Below are positions 1 to 6,117 of a stretch of 18,417 bases of DNA, in pieces. Each line of letters opens with the position of its first letter. Positions within the stretch are counted from its first letter, which is position 1. The translations under genes were made by a program, and so were the position numbers. The notes beneath the pieces are model-generated. The model did no database searches and had not been told where the DNA came from. It worked only from the letters and a program-made list of their open reading frames with translations. Where the stretch lies: contig JAFAGG010000028.1 in assembly GCA_023422955.1 (NCBI GenBank), positions 1-18,417 on the forward strand, read 5' to 3'. Source of the DNA: Pseudomonadota bacterium. GTDB taxonomy: Bacteria > Pseudomonadota > Gammaproteobacteria > Burkholderiales > Burkholderiaceae_D.

Positions 1-2240
1 ACGGCGAGACGGTCATCCTCGGCACCGACACCAAGCTCACCAGCCTGGGTCAGGGCGACATCACCTTCAACGGGCCGGTGCGCGCCAAGGATGACGGCGT
101 GCAGTCGCTGACGGTCGATACTTCCGGCGACATCGTGTTCAACGGTGCAGTCGGCGACAACAACCAGCGCCTGGCCAGCTTCGATGCCGGCGACAGCATC
201 GACGGCATGGTGAAGATCAACGGCGGCGGCATTACCACTACCGGCACCCAGGTATACCGCCAGCAGGTCGAACTTGGCAATAACGCGATCCTGACCGGCA
301 CCACCGGCACCTTCAATGTCGGCATCGATGGCAAGGGCAACGACCTGACCTTGCGCTTCTCCGGCCCGACCGAGCTGGAAGGCGCGAAGTTCACCGGCGT
401 GCAAAACCTGGCCAGCGAGGGCGCCGGCGTCACCAACGTGACCGGCACCATCGCCACCAGCGGCACGCAGACCTACACCAGCGACGTGGTGCTCGGTTCC
501 GATGTCGTGCTGCAAAGCACCGGCATTGGTGCGGCCGGCAATATCACGCTGGGTAAAGCAGATGGCGCCCATGCCTTGCGTATCGAAACCGCGGGTACAA
601 CCGCCTTGGCAGACACGGTCGGCGGCACGACGGCGCTGACCAGCCTGACCACCGACGGCCCCGGCGTTACAGCCATCGGCGCCAATGTGCGCACCAGCGG
701 CGCACAGACCTACGGCGACACCGTGCAGATGACGGCCAACGCCTCGCTCACCAGCACCGGAGGCGGCAACATCGTCTTCGAAGGCGAGGTTGAGGGTCCG
801 CACGGCCTGACGGTCAACACCACGGGCACGACCCGTTTCGACGGCAACGCCGGCGGCGCCACCGCGCTGGCCAGCCTGACCACGGATGCCGGCGGCAGCG
901 TGGAAATCAATGGCGGCAGTGTGACTACCATAGGTGCACAAACCTATGGCGATGCCGTGAAGTTGGGTGCAGATACCACGCTGGCCAGTATCGATGGGGG
1001 CAACATCACCTTTGCCGGTACGCTCGGCGGTGCGCATGCGCTGTCGGTCAACACGGACGGCACGACCCGCTTTGGTGGCGAAGTCGGCGGCACGACGGCC
1101 CTGGCCAGCCTGATCACCGATGGTCCCGGCGCAACCGTGATCAGCGGCGGCAAGGTAACCACGACCGGCGCGCAAACCTATGGCGATGCCGTTACGCTGG
1201 CAACTAACACCGTGCTGACCAGCGAAGATGATGCGGATATCGTCTTCAGCGATACGGTTGACGGTGGCGGTGCGCTGACGGTCAACACCGGCGGCACGAC
1301 CCGTTTCGACGGCGAAGTCGGCGGCGCCACCGCGCTGGCCAGCCTGACCACCGATGCCGATGGCAGCGTGGAAGTTTATGGCGGCAGGGTGCGCACAGTC
1401 GGCGCGCAGAACTACGGCGACGCCGTAACACTGGGTGCGGATGCGAGTTTTGAAACCACCGGCAACGGCAACATCAGCTTTGCCGGCACCGTGGATGGCG
1501 CGCATAACATGACGGTCGATACCGGCGGCACCGCGCGCTTCAACCAAGTCGTAGGCGGCACGACGGAACTGGTTAGCCTCACCACCCGCGGCGCCGGCAG
1601 CGTGGCGCTCAACGGCGGTAGCGTGAATACCAGCGGCGACCAGACTTACGGCAATGCCGTGACGCTGGAAGCGAATACGGTGCTGGCAAGCAGCGGCAAC
1701 GGCGACATCACCTTCTACCGCACGCTGGACGGCGCGCATGCGCTGACGGTTGAAACCGATGGCGACACGGTCTTCAACGGTGCGGTGGGCGGCAGGACCG
1801 CACTGGCCAGCATCAGCACCGATGCCGGCGGCAATGCCGTGATCAATGGCGGATCGGTGCGCACCACGGGTGCACAGACCTTCAATGATGGCGTGGTGGT
1901 GGGTGCAAATGCGGTGTTCTCTTCCAAGGGTCCGATCACCTTTGCCGACACGCTGGACGGTCCGTGGAATGTCACGGTACAGACGCCGGGCGTGACCACC
2001 TTCGGCGGCGCCATCGGCAGCATCGCGCCGGTCGCCAACCTGAATGTCGGTGCGGGCAGAGGCACGATCGACATCCTGGGGCCGTCTATCACGCTCAGCG
2101 GTTCCCTGACCTTCGAGGACGCGGTATACGTGAAGGCGCCCACGACGGTGAATGTTGGCGGCGATGCCTTGTTCTACGGTGATGCCAGGGAGGGCAAGGC
2201 ACTGCTGGACGTGACTGCGGGCGGACGCATACAGTTCGGC
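1..2240 (+). repeat. Tandem ~234-bp coding repeats in the exoprotein gene
   Basis: Units, marked by the codon for the Gly before the Q-T-Y motif, begin at 243, 462, 699, 933, 1167, 1401, 1635, 1869 and 2100. A partial unit precedes 243. Five consecutive spacings (699 to 1869) are exactly 234 bp, that is 78 codons. The flanking spacings are 219, 237 and 231 bp. The edge units are the most diverged, as expected for an array that grows and homogenises in the middle. The unit starting at 2100 decays into the unique C-terminal region after about 2240. Confidence 0.85.
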
Positions 2241-2582
2241 CGTCCCATCGACAATCTGAAAACCTATCTGCCAGCATTGTTCACGGAGCGCAATGCAGGT
2301 CAGCCGGCAAACAGGCACATGGCGGATAACACGACTGGCCGCCCGCTGTCGTTCGGCAGGCTGGAACTGGTGAACGTGAACGTCGGCGGCGCAAGCACGA
2401 GCAACGCGGGTGGCATGCAGGTCGATGAAGGCGTGGTGGATCGCACGGTTGGTCGTATCGCCGCCGGCAATCACGCCAATCGGGCGGGTGCCCAGACCTA
2501 TGTGGTAACTGTCAATGGCGGAGTTCGCCCGCCAGCTGCCGGGGAAGTTCAGGAGGAGAAGGGAGCCGATCAGGCCAGCTGA
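1..2582 (+). CDS. Large repetitive exoprotein, filamentous haemagglutinin/TpsA-like, C-terminal part (5' truncated)
   Basis: The reading frame is open from the left edge (first full codon at position 3) to a TGA at 2580-2582, so the gene starts outside the window; the GTG at 78 is internal. The visible ~859 residues are mostly tandem ~78-residue units, each starting with a GAQTYGDAV-like motif, then an NITFAGTLDGAHALTVNT-like strand, then a GGTTALASLTTD-like segment. Gly/Thr/Ala/Val-rich, Cys-free repeats of this kind are typical of beta-helical surface or secreted proteins in the filamentous haemagglutinin / two-partner-secretion group. After the last recognisable unit the final ~120 residues are non-repetitive and end in a charged, Ala/Glu-rich tail. 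No autotransporter beta-barrel or C-terminal sorting motif is visible, which favours a TpsA-type passenger. The N-terminal signal and TPS domain, which would prove this, lie outside. A role in adhesion or biofilm is inferred from the family. Confidence 0.75.
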   Translation, partial: GETVILGTDTKLTSLGQGDITFNGPVRAKDDGVQSLTVDTSGDIVFNGAVGDNNQRLASFDAGDSIDGMVKINGGGITTTGTQVYRQQVELGNNAILTGTTGTFNVGIDGKGNDLTLRFSGPTELEGAKFTGVQNLASEGAGVTNVTGTIATSGTQTYTSDVVLGSDVVLQSTGIGAAGNITLGKADGAHALRIETAGTTALADTVGGTTALTSLTTDGPGVTAIGANVRTSGAQTYGDTVQMTANASLTSTGGGNIVFEGEVEGPHGLTVNTTGTTRFDGNAGGATALASLTTDAGGSVEINGGSVTTIGAQTYGDAVKLGADTTLASIDGGNITFAGTLGGAHALSVNTDGTTRFGGEVGGTTALASLITDGPGATVISGGKVTTTGAQTYGDAVTLATNTVLTSEDDADIVFSDTVDGGGALTVNTGGTTRFDGEVGGATALASLTTDADGSVEVYGGRVRTVGAQNYGDAVTLGADASFETTGNGNISFAGTVDGAHNMTVDTGGTARFNQVVGGTTELVSLTTRGAGSVALNGGSVNTSGDQTYGNAVTLEANTVLASSGNGDITFYRTLDGAHALTVETDGDTVFNGAVGGRTALASISTDAGGNAVINGGSVRTTGAQTFNDGVVVGANAVFSSKGPITFADTLDGPWNVTVQTPGVTTFGGAIGSIAPVANLNVGAGRGTIDILGPSITLSGSLTFEDAVYVKAPTTVNVGGDALFYGDAREGKALLDVTAGGRIQFGRPIDNLKTYLPALFTERNAGQPANRHMADNTTGRPLSFGRLELVNVNVGGASTSNAGGMQVDEGVVDRTVGRIAAGNHANRAGAQTYVVTVNGGVRPPAAGEVQEEKGADQAS

Positions 2583-2613
2583 TTGGCAATAGGGAAGACC
2601 ATAGACGGCAAGG

Positions 2614-2648
2614 TCAGGCTGCATGCGCTTTATGTAAATGCAGCCTGA
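2614..2648 (+). terminator. 11-bp stem-loop after the exoprotein gene
   Basis: An 11-bp perfect inverted repeat (TCAGGCTGCAT at 2614-2624, ATGCAGCCTGA at 2638-2648) encloses a 13-base loop, 31 bases after the stop codon. No T-run follows on either strand, so it is at best a Rho-assisted terminator or an mRNA 3'-end stabiliser. Confidence 0.4.
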
Positions 2649-2726
2649 TCAAGGCCGCGTCATCGCCGCAATCCTGAAAAAGCCTGAATGTCCTGAGTAG
2701 GCTTGCAAAAAGGGATTTGCCAGCAA

Positions 2727-2756
2727 GCTGCCGCACCGCAAATGCGGCAGCGTTTT
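2727..2756 (+). terminator. Probable intrinsic terminator before mgsA
   Basis: A 9-bp perfect stem (GCTGCCGCA at 2727-2735, TGCGGCAGC at 2743-2751) with a 7-base loop is followed by GTTTTA. The stem is strong but the T-run is short. It lies between the exoprotein stop and the mgsA start, so it would stop upstream transcription on the plus strand. Confidence 0.55.
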
Positions 2757-2831
2757 ACCTGGAGCAGAACTCCCGGCGCAAAATACGGTTTAATAACAGT
2801 TCTGAGTCTTTTGCGATCCCAGCTTCCTGCC

Positions 2832-3227
2832 ATGCAAAAAAAACGTATCGCCCTGATTGCCCACGATCACAAAAAAGATGACATGGTCGAGCTTGCTGTC
2901 GACTATGCCGACTTGTTGCGGCAATGCCTGCTTGTGGCCACCGGCACCACCGGGCGGCGCCTGCATGACGAAGTCGGACTGATGGTTGAACGCAAGCTGT
3001 CGGGGCCGGTGGGCGGGGATTTGCAGATCGGTGCCGAGTTGGCTGAAGGCAAGATCGATTGCGTGATCTTCCTGCGCGACCCCATGACGCCGCAGCCGCA
3101 CGAGCCGGATATCAATGCGCTGGTGCGCGCCTGCGATGTGCACGACATTCCCTGTGCCACCAATAGCGCCACCGCACGCCTGCTGCTGGAGCAACTGGTG
3201 CCGCATCACTCCCGTTCGCACAAATAG
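2832..3227 (+). CDS. mgsA: Methylglyoxal synthase
   Basis: Converts dihydroxyacetone phosphate to methylglyoxal and phosphate in the cytosol, opening the methylglyoxal bypass of lower glycolysis. The 131-residue product has the family landmarks: H11-D12 in IALIAHDHK, the phosphate-binding ATGTTG stretch at 36-41, SGPVGGDLQIGA around 57-68 containing the catalytic Asp63 (Asp71 in E. coli), Asp83, His90 and Asp93 in the DP..PHEPD block, and ATNSAT near 109-114. All are offset by a constant eight residues from the E. coli enzyme. It lacks most of the C-terminal extension of the 152-residue E. coli protein. The ATG at 2832 was chosen because the family N-terminus (MxxKRIALIAHD) starts there; an upstream TTG at 2703 adds 43 residues unlike MgsA. 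No convincing Shine-Dalgarno precedes the ATG, and a TAATAA -10-like element at 2791 suggests a short leader. It is monocistronic, with the next gene convergent. Confidence 0.93.
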   Translation: MQKKRIALIAHDHKKDDMVELAVDYADLLRQCLLVATGTTGRRLHDEVGLMVERKLSGPVGGDLQIGAELAEGKIDCVIFLRDPMTPQPHEPDINALVRACDVHDIPCATNSATARLLLEQLVPHHSRSHK

Positions 3228-3371
3228 CAGACGCCGCATCGCGCGCCCGAATAACTGAGACCGCGTTGTTGGGTGGGCCGGTTGCGGGAGCGACAGCATG
3301 CGAATCGGCCGACATGGCTTGATAGGGTAAGAAGGCCGATGCGCCGAGTTTGCCGGCAGCCTGTCTGATAT

Positions 3372-3397
3372 CACTGATCAATGATTATTGATCAGTG
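3372..3397 (-). terminator. Perfect 11-bp palindrome overlapping the stop of the small minus-strand gene
   Basis: CACTGATCAAT (3372-3382) and ATTGATCAGTG (3387-3397) pair perfectly around a 4-base loop. The right arm contains the last His codon and the TGA stop (3392-3394) of the minus-strand gene. It lies in the convergent gap with mgsA and could act as a bidirectional terminator or 3'-end stabiliser. There is no T-run, and an AT-rich palindrome could also be a protein-binding site. Confidence 0.4.
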
Positions 3398-3673
3398 CAG
3401 TCCCTGGGTACTTTTCAGTTTCTGCGCCAGCGTCGCTTCTACATCTTCATGCGCTTCGCGTATGTCTTCCGGCGTCGCGCCTTGCCACTTGGCGAGTATT
3501 GCTGCCAGTTCGTCGCGTACTTGCTGTTCGCTGACGTCTTCGCCATGAATTTTCATCAGCAGGCGGGCAATCGCGATTTCCATTTTCAGGCGTATTTGCT
3601 TGCTTTCTTGCGGATCGTCCAGGCCACGCAATTCCACCAGTGCGGCACCCGCCTTGTCGTTCTGATCATCCAT
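3392..3673 (-). CDS. Small acidic helical protein of unknown function (93 aa)
   Basis: I do not recognise a family. The product is soluble, Cys-free, rich in Glu, Asp, Ala, Gln and Lys, and looks almost entirely helical, with heptad-like spacing in the centre (around residues 25-60) and another amphipathic helix near the C-terminus. It has no signal peptide or membrane segment. The start ATG (3671-3673 on the plus strand) is preceded on the minus strand by a GGAG about seven bases upstream, which supports real translation. The gene is convergent with mgsA and divergent from sbp, sharing a 184-bp intergenic region with the latter. A small adaptor or regulatory protein is possible but not shown. 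Its length, ribosome-binding site and lack of any competing gene on the other strand make it a credible gene. Confidence 0.6.
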   Translation of the reverse strand: MDDQNDKAGAALVELRGLDDPQESKQIRLKMEIAIARLLMKIHGEDVSEQQVRDELAAILAKWQGATPEDIREAHEDVEATLAQKLKSTQGLH

Positions 3674-3857
3674 CTCGGTCTCCGGAGAAAATCCGCCAGT
3701 ATGCCAGCCATACTTGCCGCGGGGAATGCCGGGCCCCTCGTTCCAAATTACAAAGTGTCATGTACAAATTAATTTATATTCGTTTGAGTTATTAAGCGCC
3801 TGGGCCAACATGTGCACACCGGATTCACACCTCTTACCAAAAAGAAAAGGAATCATC
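3674..3857. promoter_or_regulatory. Divergent promoter region between the 93-aa gene and sbp
   Basis: This 184-bp gap should hold promoters for both divergent genes. The half nearer sbp is AT-rich (3766-3795, including TTTATATT at 3773-3780) and is the likeliest place for its -10 region, but I cannot place a convincing -35 at normal spacing. Nearer the minus-strand gene there is an inverted repeat AGTATG-N5-CATACT (3698-3714), a possible operator. The sbp ribosome-binding site is AAAAGGA at about 3845-3851. Confidence 0.4.
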
Positions 3858-4871
3858 ATGTCCACCCGCCGCAATTTCTTCAAAAACCTGGCCGCGCTGA
3901 CCATTGCGCTGACCGCGCAAACTGGTATTGCTCAACCTTCATCTGTCACGCTACTGAACGTTTCCTACGATCCGACGCGCGAGCTCTATGTTGAATATAA
4001 CAAGGCGTTTGCCCAATACTGGAAAGCCAAGACCGGACAGGAAGTGAGCATCAAGCAGTCGCACGGCGGCTCCGGCAAACAGGCCCGTTCCATTGTGGAT
4101 GGCTTGGATGCGGATGTCGCGACCCTGGCGCTGGCCGCAGATACCGAAGCCCTGCACAAAAATGGCAACTGGATCACGAAAGATTGGCAAAAGCGCCTGC
4201 CGCACAACTCGTCGCCTTATACCTCCACTATCGTGCTGGTAGTACGACAAGGCAATCCCAAGGGCATCAAGGATTGGGACGATTTGATCAAGCCGGGGAT
4301 TTCAGTGATTACGCCGAATCCGAAAACTTCGGGCGGTGCGCGCTGGAATTACCTGGCCGCGTGGGAATACGCAAAGCGCAAGTTTGGCAGCGATGCCAAG
4401 GCCAAGGAATTCGTCGCCGCGCTGTACCGGAATGTGCCCGTGCTGGATACCGGCGCGCGCGGTTCATCGACGACTTTTGCCCATCGCAATATGGGCGACG
4501 TGTTCATTTCCTGGGAAAACGAAGCCTATTTGCTGGAGAAGGAATTGGGGACCAAGTTCGACGTCATCTATCCTTCGCTCAGCATCCTGGCCGAGCCGGC
4601 GGTAACGGTGGTCGACCGCACGGTGGACAAGAAAGGCACCCGCGCCGTGGCGCAAGCCTATCTTGAATACCTGTATTCCGAAGAAGGCCAGGATATCGCA
4701 GGCAAGCACTATTACCGCCCGGTGTCGGCCAAGGCCAAGGCGAAATATGCCGCCCAGTTCCCCGCCGTGAATCTCTTCACAATCGATGAAGCGTTCGGCG
4801 GATGGGAAAAAGCCAGCCGCGAGCATTTCGCCGATGGCGGTAGTTTCGATCAGATTTATACCCGTCGCTAA
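3858..4871 (+). CDS. sbp: Periplasmic sulfate-binding protein (Sbp type) with a Tat-like signal
   Basis: High-affinity receptor that hands sulfate to the CysTWA importer. The 337-residue product follows Sbp throughout: LLNVSYDPTREL near 32-43, QSHGGSGKQAR at 67-77, NPKTSGGARWNYLAAW at 154-169, DTGARGSSTTF near 197-207, GDVFISWENEA at 213-223 and a YRP motif near 286-288. The oxyanion-pocket residues known from the Salmonella protein are kept: the Ser-Gly-Gly at 158-160 and the Trp at 219. The N-terminus STRRNFFK plus a modest hydrophobic stretch and a G-I-A cleavage site (after about Ala25) fits a twin-arginine signal. The ATG at 3858 was chosen because it gives this signal and has a good AAAAGGA site; upstream in-frame codons encode nothing Sbp-like. 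The gene has its own leader and is separated by 245 bp from the receptor gene that heads the transport operon. Confidence 0.93.
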   Translation: MSTRRNFFKNLAALTIALTAQTGIAQPSSVTLLNVSYDPTRELYVEYNKAFAQYWKAKTGQEVSIKQSHGGSGKQARSIVDGLDADVATLALAADTEALHKNGNWITKDWQKRLPHNSSPYTSTIVLVVRQGNPKGIKDWDDLIKPGISVITPNPKTSGGARWNYLAAWEYAKRKFGSDAKAKEFVAALYRNVPVLDTGARGSSTTFAHRNMGDVFISWENEAYLLEKELGTKFDVIYPSLSILAEPAVTVVDRTVDKKGTRAVAQAYLEYLYSEEGQDIAGKHYYRPVSAKAKAKYAAQFPAVNLFTIDEAFGGWEKASREHFADGGSFDQIYTRR

Positions 4872-4967
4872 GACGTCTTCACCTCCCGGACTCAGCTTGC
4901 TGGCAGCGAAGCTCGCCTGCGGCAGGCTGGATCGGGTGGGCAGACCGGATAGCAAGAGGTAGGACAG

Positions 4968-4990
4968 ACTGCCGGCTTCGTGCCGGCAGT
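4968..4990 (+). terminator. GC-rich stem-loop after sbp
   Basis: ACTGCCGGC (4968-4976) pairs with GCCGGCAGT (4982-4990) around a TTCGT loop, giving nine base pairs, about 100 bases after the sbp stop. No T-run follows, so efficient intrinsic termination is doubtful; it may be a weak terminator or mRNA stabiliser. The rest of the 4872-5116 gap upstream of the next promoter shows nothing else I can name. Confidence 0.4.
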
Positions 4991-5057
4991 GTGCTTCAGG
5001 AAGCTGTTTCCCGAGTGCATATGCCCAGCGCTAATAAGCATCTTCCAATAAAAACGT

Positions 5058-5085
5058 TTGATTTTCAGAATATCAAGGCGATAAT
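5058..5085 (+). promoter_or_regulatory. Sigma-70-type promoter of the second receptor / cysTWA operon, with overlapping dyad
   Basis: TTGATT (5058-5063) as -35 and GATAAT (5080-5085) as -10 are spaced by 16 bp, the best promoter match in the sulfur cluster. It would give a leader of about 25 bases, with GGAG at 5106-5109 as ribosome-binding site. A 19-bp dyad (5058-5076, arms TTGAT and ATCAA, eight of nine pairs matched) covers the -35 and most of the spacer and is a candidate operator. A second small inverted repeat (GGCGA-N4-TCGCC, 5077-5090) brackets the -10. Confidence 0.6.
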
Positions 5086-5116
5086 TCGCCCACTTTTTAT
5101 ATAACGGAGTTTTGTC

Positions 5117-6115
5117 ATGAAGACCCCCTGGCGCATTTCTCTGGCAACCATCCTGCTGGCTGTCAGCACCGCGGCCGCGGCTCAGGCCAATCTGCTGAAC
5201 GTTTCCTATGACGTCGCACGCGAGTTTTACAAGGATTACAACACCGCCTTCGTCGCGCACTATAAGAAAACCACCGGCAAGGACATCAAGGTCGACCAGT
5301 CGCATGCCGGCTCCAGCGCGCAGTCGCGCGCCGTAGCGGATGGCCTGGATGGCGACGTCGTAACCATGAACACCACCACCGACATTGACTTCCTCGCTTC
5401 GCGTGGCGTCGTGGCAAAAGACTGGGCCAAGCAGTTTCCGCATAACGCGGCACCCACGGTGTCCACCATGCTGTTCCTGGTTCGCAATGGCAATCCCAAG
5501 GGCATCAAGGACTGGGAAGATCTGATCCGCTCTGACGTGAAAGTGATCGTGGTGAACCCCAAGACCGGCGGCAATGGCCGTTATGCCTACTTGGCAGCCT
5601 GGGGCTACATCAAGAAGAAGGGCGGCACCGATGCACAGGCTGAAGAATTCGTGAGCAAGCTGTACAAGAACGTGCCGGTGCTGGCACGCGGCGGTCGCGA
5701 TGCCACCGGTATTTTCCTGCAACGTAATATCGGCGACGTGCTGGTGACCTTCGAATCGGAAGTGGTGTCGGTCGAGCGCGAATTCGGCAAGGGCAAGGTT
5801 GATGCCGTTCATCCTTCCATCAGCATCATCGCTGAAAACCCGGTTGCCATCGTCGAGCGCACGGTCAACAAGAAGGGCACCGCTGCCGAAGCTAAGGCTT
5901 ACCTGGATTTCCTGTATTCGGAAGAAGGCCAGGAAATCGCGGCCAAGCACAATATCCGTCCGCGTTCCGAGGCTGTGCTGAAAAAATATGCACAAAATCT
6001 GAAGCCGATCCAGTTGTTCCCGGTATCCGAATTTTTCGGCTCGCTGGCTGAAGCACAGAAAGTGCACTTCAATGACGGCGGTCTGTTCGACAAGCTCTAC
6101 ACCACCGGCAAATAA
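5117..6115 (+). CDS. cysP: Periplasmic thiosulfate/sulfate-binding protein (CysP-like), second receptor
   Basis: Second oxyanion receptor, and the one translated directly with the permease genes. The 332-residue product starts with a Sec signal (basic start, hydrophobic core, A-Q-A cleavage after about Ala24). Several blocks resemble the E. coli thiosulfate receptor CysP more than Sbp: QSHAGSS at 61-67 followed by DVVTMN, GNGRYAYLAAWG at 152-163, a GGR-AT block at 192-197, and GDVLVTFESEV at 206-216, where Phe212 replaces the Trp that contacts sulfate in Sbp. It is unusual in having Gly-Gly-Asn (151-153) where CysP has Ser-Gly-Asn and Sbp has Ser-Gly-Gly, and Asp195 inside the GGR-AT block. 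Thiosulfate preference is therefore an inference, and a generic sulfate-binding annotation is the alternative. GGAG lies seven bases before the ATG, and the stop is two bases before cysT. Confidence 0.88.
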   Translation: MKTPWRISLATILLAVSTAAAAQANLLNVSYDVAREFYKDYNTAFVAHYKKTTGKDIKVDQSHAGSSAQSRAVADGLDGDVVTMNTTTDIDFLASRGVVAKDWAKQFPHNAAPTVSTMLFLVRNGNPKGIKDWEDLIRSDVKVIVVNPKTGGNGRYAYLAAWGYIKKKGGTDAQAEEFVSKLYKNVPVLARGGRDATGIFLQRNIGDVLVTFESEVVSVEREFGKGKVDAVHPSISIIAENPVAIVERTVNKKGTAAEAKAYLDFLYSEEGQEIAAKHNIRPRSEAVLKKYAQNLKPIQLFPVSEFFGSLAEAQKVHFNDGGLFDKLYTTGK

Positions 6116-6117
6116 TA

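Noticed and set aside
50..2143. Series of minus-strand frames rich in Pro, Val, Ser and Ala opposite the exoprotein repeats.
   Set aside because: They are periodic shadows of the 234-bp coding repeat, with the same spacing as the units.
1..2240. Possible CRISPR or minisatellite array.
   Set aside because: The repeats are in-frame, protein-coding and diverged in a codon-like way, with no conserved short repeat plus unique spacers.
2703..2831. Extension of mgsA to a TTG at 2703.
   Set aside because: The extra 43 residues resemble nothing in MgsA, would overlap the terminator-like stem at 2727-2751, and the family N-terminus starts at the ATG at 2832.
3766..3775. Perfect 10-bp palindrome AAATTAATTT upstream of sbp as an operator.
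   Set aside because: A short all-A/T palindrome in an AT-rich promoter is expected by chance, and no second site supports it.
3714..3857. Extension of sbp upstream to 3714.
   Set aside because: It would bury the signal peptide, has no ribosome-binding site and covers the AT-rich promoter region.
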